Source: Xenopus tropicalis
Taxonomy: Eukaryota > Chordata > Amphibia > Anura > Pipidae
Assembly (NCBI RefSeq): GCF_000004195.4
Contig: NC_030683.2
Coordinates: forward strand, 7,727,816 to 7,791,815
DNA: 64,000 bases
Reading direction: 5' to 3'
Made by a program: the position numbers and the translations under genes. The notes beneath the pieces are model-generated. The model had not been told where the DNA came from. It worked only from the letters and a program-made list of their open reading frames with translations, and did no database searches. Of this stretch, positions 42,715-62,202 are shown piece after piece; within the stretch, counting starts at the first letter, position 1; each line of letters starts with the position of its first letter.

Positions 42715-42945
42715 AGTTTTATTGTAATTGTTAGTCTTTATTCCTTATCAATTAGTCCCTCCTCTATTTATATTTCTTTCAATCCACTGCCTGGTTGCTA
42801 GGTTAAATTGGACCCCAGCAACCAGATAGCTGCTGAACACAAAGCAAAAATAATGAAAAACCTGCAAATAATTAAAAAATGAAGACCAATTGCAAATGGT
42901 CTGTGAATAGTGCTCTCTATATCATTCTAAAAGTTAATGTAACAC
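42715..42945. repeat. Frog dispersed repeat, third copy
   Basis: Contains 'ctgcctggttgctaggttaa', 'gcaaccagatagctgctgaa' and 'gaagaccaattgcaaatggt', ending 'attctaaaagttaatgtaa'. A second repeat unit starts at its right end. Confidence 0.8.
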
Positions 42946-44038
42946 TTGTTTGGCTTAGATATGGCAAACCCAGGCTAGTAGCATGATGTAGAGCATGTGT
43001 TACATGCGACCTTAATGCTCAGGAGTGGGCCTCCGCTAAGTGGGAGATAGATAATGGAGCTGAGGGTGTTGTTGAACTACAACTATATAGAGTAGTGTGG
43101 TGCAATAGATATAAATGGACGCCAGAGGATTGTTATGATAAACTATAATACAGGTTTATTGTCCAAGACACAGATGGTATCAGGGTATTATACTCACAGA
43201 CACAGCAGATATAGATTGGGTCACAGTGATAAACAGCAGTTGTGACCTATAGGAACAGTATAGCCCAACATGGAGAAGTGCAGAGAAATAGCAGATAGCG
43301 CAGGATGGATGCCCTTTACTGGAATGGATCCCCTCCAGCCAACTGTGGTTCAGGGGTGAAGTACTGCCTGAAACCTACGTCTTAACTGGGGTCCCTACAG
43401 CAAGGCATACAGAGCCTGGGTTAGACTAAACCCTTACAGTCTCCTTTGATGGGGCTTGTGCTGCCCTTTCTAGCTAAACTGACTATGCTCACCTCTCCTA
43501 GAGGGTGCTATTAAATAGAACTAACTGTGCTGGCTTGTTCTCATTCACGGGGCCCTGTCCCCGACTTTTCACTAGGGTATGAGGTCCCCTAGGGTACAAA
43601 ATGGCTTCTGGGCCTATGTCCGGTCCAGGCTCAGTTGGGGCTCTGCCTAGGGCACAGCATGCAGCCAAAAGAGGAAGCCACTCCCTCCTGCCAGACACTA
43701 TATCAGCCTGCAGGGGGAGTGGTCAACCTGGCTAAACCTATTAGGGATAGTGTTTCAACTATAGAGAGCTCTGCCCAATAACAGTACAGATGTGAAGAGG
43801 TAGGGAAGTAAAGCCATAGGGCACTTAACCCTATGGGTCCCTACATTAATCTAAAGTTGAACTGCCCTTTTTAGGTTTTCACAAATGGCCGGAGCGGATC
43901 AGTATCACCCAAGTGACGTGGGGCAAGTTCAGGCCCCGGATATGTGGGAAGGTTTAAACACTTTTGGGTCTCCCTGCCACCTATAGGGCACATCTGCACT
44001 GGGGACTGGGTGGGCCGGAGATTCTGACAGGTGTTACA
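42938..44038. mobile_element. Candidate element with 'tgtaacac...gtgttaca' ends
   Basis: The block starts 'tgtaacacttgt' and ends 'acaggtgttaca', an 11/12 inverted match with TG...CA, and begins within the tail of the preceding dispersed repeat. That fits a solo LTR or a noncoding DNA element of 1.1 kb. No matching target duplication is visible, and no coding domain; the 66-codon minus frame at 43498-43698 is unrecognised. Confidence 0.3.
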
Positions 44039-46620
44039 CTTTCTCCCCAGCCCCTCATTAGTCCATTATATCACTTTCCCCTTTGTGCAATGTAAAGCTC
44101 CTGGGGGTAAGTGCCCAACAACCAACTCCTATATACAGGGCAGCGACATTGGCACTAAATCCTATTAGTACTGTTGTTTGTAATGTTGCTCAGTAGGGGG
44201 CGCACGGGTCCAGCACTTGGATTTATTCCACTTGCCCCTGACTCCTGAGCTGTGTGGGAAGTATAAAATGTAAATACATTTGTACCTGGGCTGTAACTCA
44301 TGGCAACCAATCAGTCGATTGCTTTCAGTGTTCAACCTGCAGCTGGCTGGAAAAATCTAATCTCTGATTGGTTGCCATTGGTAACTGCCAAGGTGCAGAT
44401 ATGCCCAGTCTTTATAGTGTGAAATGAACGTTCCCTACATAACACATGCTTTGTGCTGATGCTGTACTGTCTGTGAGAAGCAATATGGCAGCTCCCACAC
44501 ATAAATACAAAGAGAAGCCATGTTGTGTAGCTTGTGAGACTTTATTCCGAACCTGGAGAGAATTATAAGACCAAAGTGGCGAGCCAGTTATTCCAGTAAG
44601 ATCCAGTTCTCTCTGGATCAGGCGTTTTGGGGGGTCCTTACTCGGTACTGATGCATATATACAGTACAGTACTCATGGAACCAGAGGGGACAAGGGCAGG
44701 GAAGCTCCGAAATATGTTTTCAAATAAAATAATAAGAATAAATAGTTTGTGGCTTCACATAATTTGGGGAAAATCGCTACAAAATGATCCTAATCTGATT
44801 TCACTGACCCCGCCTCTTTCTCCTCTCAAACTATGGGGTATAAATGTGGGAGATTCTGACAGAAATTTCGTGATATATTTTGAAAGGAAATTGTAACCAA
44901 CGGATAATTTATAGCCTTATAGGAAGCTATTCCCTCACAGATCCCCTGACAGGAATGAGGAGCTAAAATGGAGGCTATAACTGTAACAGGAAGTAGTGTG
45001 GGAGTGTAGGCCTCTGTCCAGCCATTGGCTGATGGAACCCAGCATGTGTGTGTGCCCTTGGTTTGTGTGTGAGCACAGGGCCTCATACCAGCCAGAGGGA
45101 CTGGGAACTGGATATGGAATAGTTACATATTGGGATTACCCACTGGCACATACTTCTAGAAATATACTTTTGATATATTTTATAAAGAGACCTGCCATAG
45201 ATTTTCAGCCTTTCATATGTAGCTCTGTGAAGAGTAGGGTTGCCGCCATTTTGTTCCCCTAATACTGGCTGGGAAATGGGTGGATGGGGCTGGCAAATGG
45301 TTGGGATGGGCGGGGGACAGGGTGAGCATTGGTGGGCCCAGTGTCAGACTGGGGTGCAAGGGGCCCACACACCACCAGCAGCTGAAAGGGTGAGAGAAGG
45401 GAGGAATTTATAGGGCATTATCTATATCTCCCAGGTCCCTATTAGTACTATTAGACTCCATATTCTTATGCTTCTGGGCATACGTATGGTACATATAAGA
45501 TTAATAATTGCAAATGTAGGAGACTGAAGGTAGTTACCCTTTATTCAGGCAGTCCCCTAAACGTTCAGACAGCAAAGAGTGGGCTTAATTTACAGTATAG
45601 TTGGAAAGGGAAGCTGCTCCCTTTTCCTGGGATTAAATATTGTTCCTGGCAGTTCAGTAACTGGCCAGTAGATGTCATTGTTCTTTTTTTATAAAAGGGG
45701 AAGCTAACGTGTGCTCGGCTTGGCCTCACTAGGGTGGATGGGTGGAGTCAGGCCCAGTAGGTGCAGATAGTGTGAGGATAGATATGTAATAGCAACTCAA
45801 GGAGTAAGAGTTAGGATCAGGCTAGTTAGTGAGAAGCCAGAAGCTCCACAGAGGAGAATTAGAAGCATTAGAGTCCTGGGTGTTCCACTCTCAGGGTAGG
45901 GACACAAGTGTACAGACTTAGGGTCACTGTACCTAGCTTAGGTCCAAAGGGCCTGATACTGAGGACTGGCCACTTCTGATTCGACTAAATCCAATGTTCA
46001 AATATTGACCCCTGATGGGTAAATCATTGGCTTGAACTTTTATATGTAACTGCTGAATACTGGCACTTCATTTACTTGTGACTGTCCCCCTGGAGGTTCT
46101 TCTACATTTCTGTTAATAAAGAGTTATTATTTGCATTTAAGAAAACCATGAATCCTTCTAATTCTCCTTGGTGGTGCCCAATTTATTTGTTCAACCCGTA
46201 GTTCTGTGCTACCCTTCCTCTAACGATCCGCGAGATAAAAAGGTTGCATGTTTATTGATTTGTTTGGCAAATGGATAGTTTCTTGGATCAAAGCACTGTC
46301 ACCTTATAAATATTTGATGGGATATTATCATTTACCATTTCAGGCATAACGCCCAGCATGCAGCCCCCCCAATGGCTGGCACTTACTCTCCTTCTCAAGG
46401 ATTTCCAGTTGGGAGGGTTCCTATAATATTTGGTCACTTGCTGGTAGTAGTAGCACCTGCAACCCATATATTAATTTTCAAGGATATCCTCATTTGCACC
46501 ATAGGTAGAATGGTCTGGAAGTCACCTACTTAGGACATAATATGAGAACATAAGGGTCCACCTATTAGAACTAGAAGGTGGCCTGAAAGCTACCTCATCC
46601 AAAGGTTTACAAGAAGAGGA
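44039..46620. other. Intergenic stretch, no gene recognised
   Basis: I see no exon with A2M or other recognisable similarity here. It has scattered short open frames on both strands and no tandem array. It separates the 3' end of the A2M paralogue (47837) from the orphan exon at 41435. Confidence 0.5.
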
Positions 46621-46634
46621 GATTCAACTAAGTC

Positions 46635-46900
46635 TACAAGTGTGCTGGTCATGTTGATGCTGTAGGACAAGTGTTGCTGGGCCACATAACCATGAAATAA
46701 GTTCTTTGCAGATGCCAAATAAGGGCTGTGAAAGGCTATTTGGTAGTCCCATGTGGACTGCTGGCCTGAAGAAGGCTCTACTTGGAGTCAAACAGTGTTG
46801 TATGTATATTCCAAAACTTGTCTTCAAGCCAGAAATGTAAAATGGCACCTACTTTGTCAACCCATAAGAAGTTGTAGACTTGTCAGGAGACACCCCTGGA
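46635..46900. mobile_element. Degenerate hAT MITE, copy 3 (partial)
   Basis: 'ccaaataagggctgtgaaag', 'aagaaggctctacttggagt' and 'caaaacttgtcttcaagcca' match the interior of the elements at 31004 and 34402. The terminal 'cagggatcccc' is not preserved at either side. Confidence 0.6.
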
Positions 46901-47836
46901 AGATGGTAGACATAAGTCTTTCAGCCTTGACAGTATGGCTACTGGAGCACCCCAATACTTGTAGACTGTTAAAAAAATAATGTAGGCCCCTGCAGAGTAT
47001 TGTGTATTTGTTGTCAAATCAACATCAATTTATTAGTCCAGAATGTCTGAATCTGTAACCCTAAAGCCAAGCAGCGTCCATTGTAAAGCCAGATCGGATT
47101 AATTTACTAACCCAACCCAACCCACATTGTGTAACATCTTGTCATTACACAAGGGATCAGATGGAACAGCAGGTTGGCTCCCTGTTCCACAATTAGTCTA
47201 TGGACTTTATGGACAGCAAAGTCTTTGCAAAATTTTAGTTGTTACAAAATACATAAAAGGATGAGAAGGGTGTGAACATGACTTTATTATCTGTTTAATT
47301 AAGATGTTTACACAACCAGAAGTGGAGCAGCCGACAGGGCCGAGTACAAAGGGAGTATCCCCAAAATACTTAGTGAATTGTGATGTAAAGAACAGGAACC
47401 CATAGGAGTAAACCTGGTTCTGCAGAGGTCTCAGTGCACTTTGGCTCAGCCCGTGTATATAAAGAGTGCTAGTTAAAGGCAAAGGAATGGGAGATGAGCC
47501 AATGGGAATAACTGATATAAAAAGCAGGAAATGTAATGCTTCCTTATAGGCCGGGCCGGGAGTAGCCTCATTCTCCATGGGTATAAAGACAAATCAGATG
47601 GGAATTGTTGAGCACAAGGAGTGTGAGGTTGGGAATTACATCTGTTCTAACATGGGGGGGGGGGGCAGCAATATTTCCTGAAAAATAAAACAGATGAACA
47701 GGGTGAGTACAGAATGCCAATAACAGCCAGAAGGCCACTAAGCATAACATTGAGGGGCTTGTTATTAGCCAAAGTAAGAAGGGAAAATTGAAGGAAAATT
47801 GCAAAGGTCAGTAGCCCGGCAGCAGCTCTACTTACT

Positions 47837-47886
47837 TTATTGCCCCCCTGAGCAGGGGTGACTGTATGCCGCATAGCCATTTTGAT
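47837..47886 (-). CDS. A2M-like last exon (receptor-binding domain end, stop)
   Basis: After the junction the frame reads 'DQNGYAAYSHPCSGGQ' and TAA (47837-47839), matching the A2M end 'DEFAIAEYNAPCSKD'. The conserved terminal Cys is kept. Acceptor 'gtttcttacag'. Confidence 0.9.
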
Positions 47887-48010
47887 CTGTAAGAAACAAT
47901 ACCAGGAGTATGAGCTGAGGAACCCTCATAGGAAGAACATTACAAGTCTGAACCCTTAAACTCCATCCAGTTATCTGTCAGCCCCCCCCCCCCCAGCAAC
48001 CCCACTTTAC

Positions 48011-48113
48011 CTGTGTCGTAATAGTCGTAAGCATAAACCGAGCTGGGCGCCACATTCAGCACCCGGTTACCCATCTCCATCTTCAAAGGGAGCTCAACTG
48101 TCTTGCTGGAAAC
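48011..48113 (-). CDS. A2M-like receptor-binding exon
   Basis: Encodes 'VSSKTVELPLKMEMGNRVLN' and 'VAPSSVYAYDYYDT'. It is the equivalent of A2M '[20 protein letters not shown]', where the receptor-binding helix and strand lie. The Lys residues equivalent to the LRP1-binding pair may be the two in 'SSKTVELPLKM', but this is inference. Phase 0 to 1. Confidence 0.9.
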
Positions 48114-48369
48114 CTAGGGGGAACCACACACGATTGGGAAAGGCATTATTACTTCTTTTTAGGTTAATAAGTCCTAAAATAGAGAAAACCCACTGTGCTG
48201 TCTATCTGACAAGCTCCCCAGGCTCCCTGTCAGCCCATTACATTCTGAGAGAAAAGAAGTCATTCCCTTACAGTAACACTGAGCAAACTGGGTTAGTTAC
48301 TTTACAGCACGGATGGGATTAAGCTACTGCTTATAATGAATGTATAATCCCCGTCTGTGTATTTTATAC

Positions 48370-48665
48370 AATAGATACATTCAAGGGGTTGGTCACCTTC
48401 AAATTAACTTTTATTACGATGTAGAGAGTGATATTCTAAGACAATTTGCAGTTGGTCTTCATGTTATATTATTTGGGGTTTTTGAATTATTTCGCTTTTT
48501 TTGTTCAGCAGCTCTCCCGTTTGGAATGTTAGCAGTTATCTGGTTGCTAGGGTCCCATTTAACCCAGCAACCAGGCAGCGGTTTAAAAGAGAAACAAAAG
48601 TATGAATAGAGGAGGGACTAAATAGAATGATAAGTAACAAAAAGTTACAATAACAATGAAATTGT
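48370..48665. repeat. Frog dispersed repeat, fourth copy
   Basis: Begins 'ggggttggtcaccttcaaat', then 'gacaatttgcagttggtctt' and 'ctggttgctagggtcccatt'. Same family as 18690-18965, in the opposite orientation. Confidence 0.8.
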
Positions 48666-48905
48666 GCCCTCACCATTTCTTTAACCTACTAACAGTTAAC
48701 CTGCAGGGAGGTTCAGAGGGAGACGTAAGGGGGGAAGTGACATCATGCATAGTGACGTCACTTCCACTTCCCGCAGGGGTGTCACTCTCACTTCCTGTTT
48801 AGGTCCCTGGTCCAATGACAGCCCTGGTCATAGGCCTAAGACTAGCCCAGAGAGAGAAATAGAGGAGAGGAAAGACCCTATAAACATAGGGAGGAGTTCA
48901 CTTAC

Positions 48906-48974
48906 AGAGCTTAAATACAGGAAAACATGATTGTTCTTCAGTTCATATCTGGAAATCAGTTTTTCATTCTCCAG
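48906..48974 (-). CDS. A2M-like receptor-binding exon ('LENEKLISRYELKNNHVFLY')
   Basis: Twenty-three codons, phase 0 to 0, end 'LYLSS'. They align with A2M 'LERSNHVSRTEVSSNHVLIY'. Acceptor 'atatttatag', donor 'gtaagtg'. Confidence 0.85.
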
Positions 48975-49054
48975 CTATAAATATAATAAAAAGGAGATCA
49001 TTTATAATAAAAAAGTTATTTGATATAATCAGCCCTCTTATTTCATCTATGAGC

Positions 49055-49290
49055 TTTGTTGGGTCCCAGGCGACGAAAGAATAGCGGCAGGCGACGAAAG
49101 AATAGCGGCAGGGGACGAAAGAATAGCGGCAGGGGACGAAAGAATAGCGGCAGGCGACGAAAGAAAAGCGGCGGGCGACGAAAGAAAAGCGGCGGGCGAC
49201 AAAAGAATAGCGGCGGGGGACGAAAGAATAGCGGCGGGCGACGAAAGAATAGCGGCGGGCGACGAAAGAAAAGCGGCAGGCGATGAAAGA
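49055..49290. repeat. Minisatellite, 21-bp 'gcgacgaaagaatagcggca', ~11 copies
   Basis: The unit length is a multiple of 3, so frames stay open on both strands: Arg-Arg-Lys-Asn-Ser-Gly repeats on plus and Phe-Ser-Phe-Val-Ala-Arg-Arg on minus. Differences are 'gaatag' versus 'gaaaag' and 'cggcagg' versus 'cggcggg'. No splice signal or promoter ties it to a transcript. Confidence 0.95.
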
Positions 49291-49337
49291 ATAGCCGTGG
49301 GCTACAATTTTTTTGACGCACAACATTTCCGCCATTT

Positions 49338-50370
49338 TGGATTTAATAGTTAAATGATTCCCTTTTCTCTGTAATAATAAAACAGTACCTGTACTTGATC
49401 CCAACTAAGATATAATTACCCCTTATTGGGGCAGAACAGCCCTATTGGGTTTATTTAATGGTTAAATGATTCCCTTTTCTCTGTAATAATAAAACAGTAC
49501 CTGTACTTGATCCCAACTAAGATATAATTACCCCTTATTGGGGCAGAACAGCCCTATTGGGTTTATTTAATGGTTAAATGATTCCCTTTTCTCTGTAATA
49601 ATAAAACAGTACCTGTACTTGATCCCAACTAAGATATAATTACCCCTTATTGGGGGCAGAACAGCCCTATTGGGTTTATTTCATGGTTAAATGATTCCCT
49701 TTTCTCTGTAATAATAAAACAGTACCTGTACTTGATCCCAACTAAGATATAATTACCCCTTATTGGGGCAGAACAGCCCTATTGGGTTTATTTAATGGTT
49801 AAATGATTCCCTTTTCTCTGTAATAATAAAACAGTACCTGTACTTGATCCCAACTAAGATATAATTACCCCTTATTGGGGCAGAACAGCCCTATTGGGTT
49901 TATTTAATGGTTAAATGATTCCCTTTTCTCTGTAATAATAAAACAGTACCTGTACTTGATCCCAACTAAGATATAATTACCCCTTATTGGGGGCAGAACA
50001 GCCCTATTGGGTTTATTTAATGGTTAAATGATTCCCTTTTCTCTGTAATAATAAAACAGTACCTGTACTTGATCCCAACTAAGATATAATTACCCCTTAT
50101 TGGGGGCAGAACAGCCCTATTGGGTTTATTTCATGGTTAAATGATTCCCTTTTCTCTGTAATAATAAAACAGTACCTGTACTTGATCCCAACTAAGATAT
50201 AATTACCCCTTATTGGGGCAGAACAGCCCTATTGGGTTTATTTAATGGTTAAATGATTCCCTTTTCTCTGTAATAATAAAACAGTACCTGTACTTGATCC
50301 CAACTAAGATGTAATTACCCCTTATTGGGGGCAGAACAAGGCTATTAGATTTATTCAATGTTAAAGGGAC
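49338..50370. repeat. Minisatellite, 112-bp unit, ~9 copies
   Basis: Units read 'gtttatttaatggttaaatg', 'attcccttttctctgtaata', 'ataaaacagtacctgtactt', 'gatcccaactaagatataat', 'taccccttattggggcagaa', 'cagccctattgg'. Copies are nearly identical (four-G or five-G run, 'taatgg' or 'catgg'), so the expansion is recent. It occupies the intron where an A2M exon is missing. Confidence 0.96.
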
Positions 50371-50439
50371 TTTTTAGTGGCCTTCTGGATATCGGGTCCT
50401 GTGCCTGTATTGAAAAGCAACCCAAAGAGCAAAGAATAC

Positions 50440-50561
50440 CTTAGGGTGACGGTGAGACCAATAACAAATGCGACTCCATTCAGGCAGTTTCCGGAGGATG
50501 TTACAGACACAGAGAAAGCAGAATTGTCTTTTGGCACCGGGATGTTGAATTGCACAGTACT
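50440..50561 (-). CDS. A2M-like exon ('STVQFNIPVPKDNSAFSVSV')
   Basis: A 122-bp exon, phase 0 to 2, continues 'TSSGNCLNGVAFVIGLTVTL'. It aligns with A2M 'AHTSFQISLSVSYTGSRSA'. Acceptor 'tattttcag', donor 'gtattc'. Confidence 0.85.
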
Positions 50562-50671
50562 CTGAAAATAGAAACCACAGAAGTTGGTAAATAAATGTAT
50601 TTATGGGTTTCTGTTCTAATGGGACACTGTTACCCCCAGCAGGGAATTCCTCAAACTCTCACCCTTCTTAC

Positions 50672-50887
50672 CTGCACCAAACAGCATCCTGTGCCACTGA
50701 CATCAATGGCATATTGCCCAGGGACTGCGGGGAGTGGCTGTCTCTGTACTAAGAGCCTGTTAGTTTGATTCAGTGTCAGTTGTCCAACTTGTCCATTTCC
50801 GCTCTTGATGACCACATTGTGATTGGCGTTAGGTTTAAATATCAGAAGACCATAGGCGGCGAGAGCCTCTATTGCCACCACTGTGTC
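50672..50887 (-). CDS. A2M-like exon ('DTVVAIEALAAYGLLIF')
   Basis: A 216-bp exon, phase 0 to 0, with 'KPNANHNVVIKSGNGQVGQL', 'NQTNRLLVQRQPLPAVPGQY' and 'AIDVSGTGCCLVQ'. These match A2M 'DTVVALHALSKYGAATF', 'NNNRLLLQQVSLPELPGEYS' and 'GEGCVYLQ'. It ends the thioester domain and enters the CUB region. Confidence 0.95.
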
Positions 50888-51198
50888 CTGAAAGAGAATG
50901 GGGAAATAGAATATGAATGAAAATGTCATCCCTTCAGAACTTCTTGTTTGGCCCAAGGGGAGGAGCAAAGCATACAATCCATTTAGTATCATATTTGAGA
51001 AGGATTATTTCAGAAAACACAATAAGTGAAAGTCAAGAATATTGAAATGAAGGGTTGAACGAGGGGAAAGATGGGGCATAAATAGTCTGAAGTTTCTCAG
51101 GCAGTTAGAGAATGGCCATTACCTACAGGCATAGGACTGGGTAGAGAATGTATAGTCACAGGTCTCCTCTCAGTGGAACATAAGATTGGACATTAATA

Positions 51199-51760
51199 GT
51201 GGCCATACACTGGAAGATTTGCTCATTTGGTGAGGTTGCCAAGCAAGTGGATCTTCTCCAAAAATGCCAACATAAAGGTGGGCAATATTGGGATAATAAC
51301 TGTTTGGCCCTAAAGCCAAATGATTGAATTACAATGACGGGCATAGGCACTGTAGGATTTTGGGCCGCATTAACAAGCTGATGCGGTCTCCTATCCAACG
51401 GAAAATCAAACCTGCCCTACGAGGCCAATTTTCAGGTAGGCCCTTCAGGGCAGATGTATGGGCAGATAAGCTGCGGAATTCGTCTGAAGGACCTGCACCT
51501 TTAGGCAGGGTCGGACTGGGGGGGTGCAGGCTCCCGCCCCAAGGGCCCTGCAGGTGCCCCCTAACCCCTCCAGGGGCCCCCCCGCAGGGCCCCTACCCGA
51601 CGTCCTCCACGAGCGCACATAAATTTAACGCATCAGGGGAGGAACAGTCGAGCAGGGGGAGCGCCGGCAAGGGTCAGACTGGGCCGCCGGGGCCCACCGG
51701 GATTTTTCCCGGTGTCACGGTGGCCCAGTCCGACCCTGCCTTTAGGCATTTATAGAAAGG
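51199..51760. mobile_element. MITE ('agtggccatacactgg') carrying a nested element
   Basis: Starts 'tagtggccatacactggaag', then 'tttggtgaggttgccaagca' and 'aaggtgggcaatattgggat', the same module order as at 27470 and 63241. Its 3' part is interrupted by a hAT element at 51506-51738 with target copies on both sides, so the outer element is the older one. Confidence 0.75.
51506..51738. mobile_element. Nested hAT-type MITE with perfect 8-bp target duplication
   Basis: Termini 'cagggtcggactgg' and 'ccagtccgaccctg' are perfect inverted repeats. The flanks are both 'cctttagg' (51498-51505 and 51739-51746). The 233-bp interior is GC-rich and noncoding. The perfect duplication suggests a younger insertion than the other hAT MITEs in the window. 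Confidence 0.93.
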
Positions 51761-52117
51761 GGAATCAAGATGGACTGATAGCCACAGGAACAAATGGCCT
51801 TGGAGGGGAGGAAGGCCTAGATGATAGCTTTATAGCTGATTTGCAGTGAATCTTATGGCACTGTGCCCCCCCCCCCCCATAGTGTATTTCAGTTAGTAAT
51901 GGTTCTTCGGGTCATCAAGATAGTATTTCAATAACTCATGGTCCTGCGAATAACCCAGAGTGCATCTCAGCTGGTAAACACTCAACAGCACTGACCCTGT
52001 CATTATGCCAACTGGACATGTCAAACCAGTACAATAGAACCAGGAGGAATCTGAATTAAGACCCTTATGGATCTGCCCCTCTTCACTCATTTTTAATATT
52101 TTTGCTTTTTCACTTAC

Positions 52118-52216
52118 CTGAGTTGACCTGAAGCCTCCATATGCGTTCATCTGGCGGACAAGCCAAATTGCTATTTGAGCCATGTAGGTAAGGTCATCCT
52201 GGGTGACAGTGGAAGC
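52118..52216 (-). CDS. A2M-like exon ('IAIWLVRQMNAYGGFRSTQ')
   Basis: From a proposed acceptor 'gcgcccccag' the frame reads 'ASTVTQDDLTYMAQIAIWLV' and 'RQMNAYGGFRSTQ', matching A2M 'SEDLTSATNIVKWITKQQNA' and 'QGGFSSTQ'. The tandem array begins within a few bases upstream, so the acceptor could be any of several 'cccag' copies. Donor 'gtaagtg'. Confidence 0.85.
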
Positions 52217-52219
52217 CTG

Positions 52220-53570
52220 GGGGCGCTGTAAGGTGCCACAGACAGTCACTATTTCTAGGGCTGGGGGGGGGCTGTTTGTGCCTCTGGGTACTGGGAATGC
52301 CTGGGGGCGCTGGTAAGGTGCCACAGACAGTCACTATTTATAGGGCTGGGGGGGGGCTGTTTGGTGCCTCTGGGTACTGGGAATGCCAGGGGAGCTGTAA
52401 GGTGCCACAGACAGTAACTATTTATTGGGCTGGGGGGGCTGTTTGTGCCTCTGGGTACTGGGAATGCCAGGGGGGCTGTAAGGTGCCACAGACAGTAACT
52501 ATTTATTGGGCTGGGGGGGCTGTTTGTGCCTCTGGGTACTGGGAATGCTAGGGGGGGCTGTAAGGTGCCACAGACAGTCACTATTTATTGGGCTGGGGGG
52601 CTGTTTGTTCCTCTGGGTACTGGGAATGCCAGGGGGCTGTAAGGTGCCACAGACAGTCACTATTTATTGGGCTGGGGGTGCTGTTTGTGCCTCTGGGTAC
52701 TGGGAATGCCAGGGGAGCTGTTTGTGCCTCTGGGTACTGGGAATGCCATGGGGGCTGTAAGGTGCCACAGACAGTAACTATTTTGGGCTGGGGGGGGGGG
52801 CTGTTTGTGCCACTGGGTACTGGGAATGCCAGGGGGGCTGTAAGGTGCCACAGACAGTAACTATTTATTGGGCTGGGTGGGGGGGGGGGCTGTTTGTGCC
52901 TCTGGGTACTGGGAATGCCATGGGGGCTGTAAGGTGCCACAGACAGTAACTATTGGGCTGGGGGGGGGCTGTTTGTGCCTCTGGGTACTGGGAATGCCAG
53001 GGGGGCTGTAAGGTGCCACAGACAGTCACTATTTTTGGGCTGGGGGTGCTGTTTGTGCCTCTGGGTACTGGGAATGCTAGGGGGGGCTGTAAGGTGCCAC
53101 AGACAGTCACTATTTATTGGGCTGGGGGGGCTGTTTGTGCCTCTGGGTACTGGGAATGCCAGGGGGGCTGTAAGGTGCCACAGACAGTTACTATTTATTG
53201 GGCTGGGGGGGGGGCTGTTTGTGCATCTGGGTACTGGGAATGCCAGGGGGGGCTGTAAGGTGCCACAGACAGTCACTATTTATTGGGCTGGGGGGGCTGT
53301 AAGGTGCCTCTGGGTACTGGGAATGCCAGGGGGGCTGTAAGGTGCCACAGACAGTTACTATTTATTGGGCTGGGGGGGGGGCTGTTTGTGCCTCTGGGTA
53401 CTGGGAATGCCAGGGGGGGCTGTAAGGTGCCACAGACAGTCACTATTTATTGGGCTGGGGGGCTGTTTGTGCCTCTGGGTACTGGGAATGCCAGGGGGGC
53501 TGTAAGGTGCCACAGACAGTCACTATTTATTGGGCTGGGGGGACTGTTTGGGCCTCTGGGTACTGTATTT
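52220..53570. repeat. Minisatellite, ~76-84-bp unit, ~16 copies, at the gene junction
   Basis: Units read 'ctgtttgtgcctctgggtac', 'tgggaatgccaggggggctg', 'taaggtgccacagacagtca', 'ctatttattgggctgggggg'. The G-run varies from about 6 to 11, and some units lack 'ctatttattg' or are fused (52700-52745, 53300). It fills the whole gap between the last phc1 exon seen and the first A2M exon seen. Confidence 0.96.
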
Positions 53571-53824
53571 TTTATCCCAGTCTGGACCTGACTGAAGTTC
53601 TGTATCTCTGTACAGCTTCTGACTGGCCCTCAGGTAGGGGCCACAGGCTTGCATAGTGTGTGCAGGAACCAGCAGAATACAGAGGGGGGGCTATCCCACT
53701 TCATTTGCTGAGGCAGGACAACTTTTAGGGTTACATATCTCAGCTTTCATAGAGCTGCTGTACTTTTCAAGTCCCGAATCTAAAGATACAGACAGGCTTT
53801 ATGGGACGAGGAGAGGGTTCCTAC

Positions 53825-62202
<8,378 letters not shown>

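Larger units (their letters stand above)
47837..52216 (-). pseudogene. C-terminal exons of a second A2M-like paralogue
   Basis: Six minus-strand exons encode the end of an A2M-family protein: 52118-52216 (end of thioester domain), 50672-50887 and 50440-50561 (thioester/CUB region), then 48906-48974, 48011-48113 and 47837-47886 (receptor-binding domain to stop). No exon for residues 1 to about 1,300 lies upstream; phc1 starts 1.6 kb away. In addition the exon joining 50440 (leaves phase 2) to 48974 (enters phase 0) is absent, its place taken by two tandem arrays. So this is a truncated pseudogene, or an intact gene damaged by assembly. The codons look under constraint, with no stops. Confidence 0.8.

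Noticed and set aside
43498..43698. Minus frame with an apparent signal-like start ('LPLLAACCALG')
   Set aside because: It lies in a probable repeat element, has no splice support and no recognisable homologue.
52255..53591. Repetitive frames with 'SGYWECQGGCKVPQ' or 'HLTAPLAFPVPRGTN'
   Set aside because: They are translations of the roughly 80-bp array at the phc1/A2M junction, not a collagen-like or structural protein.
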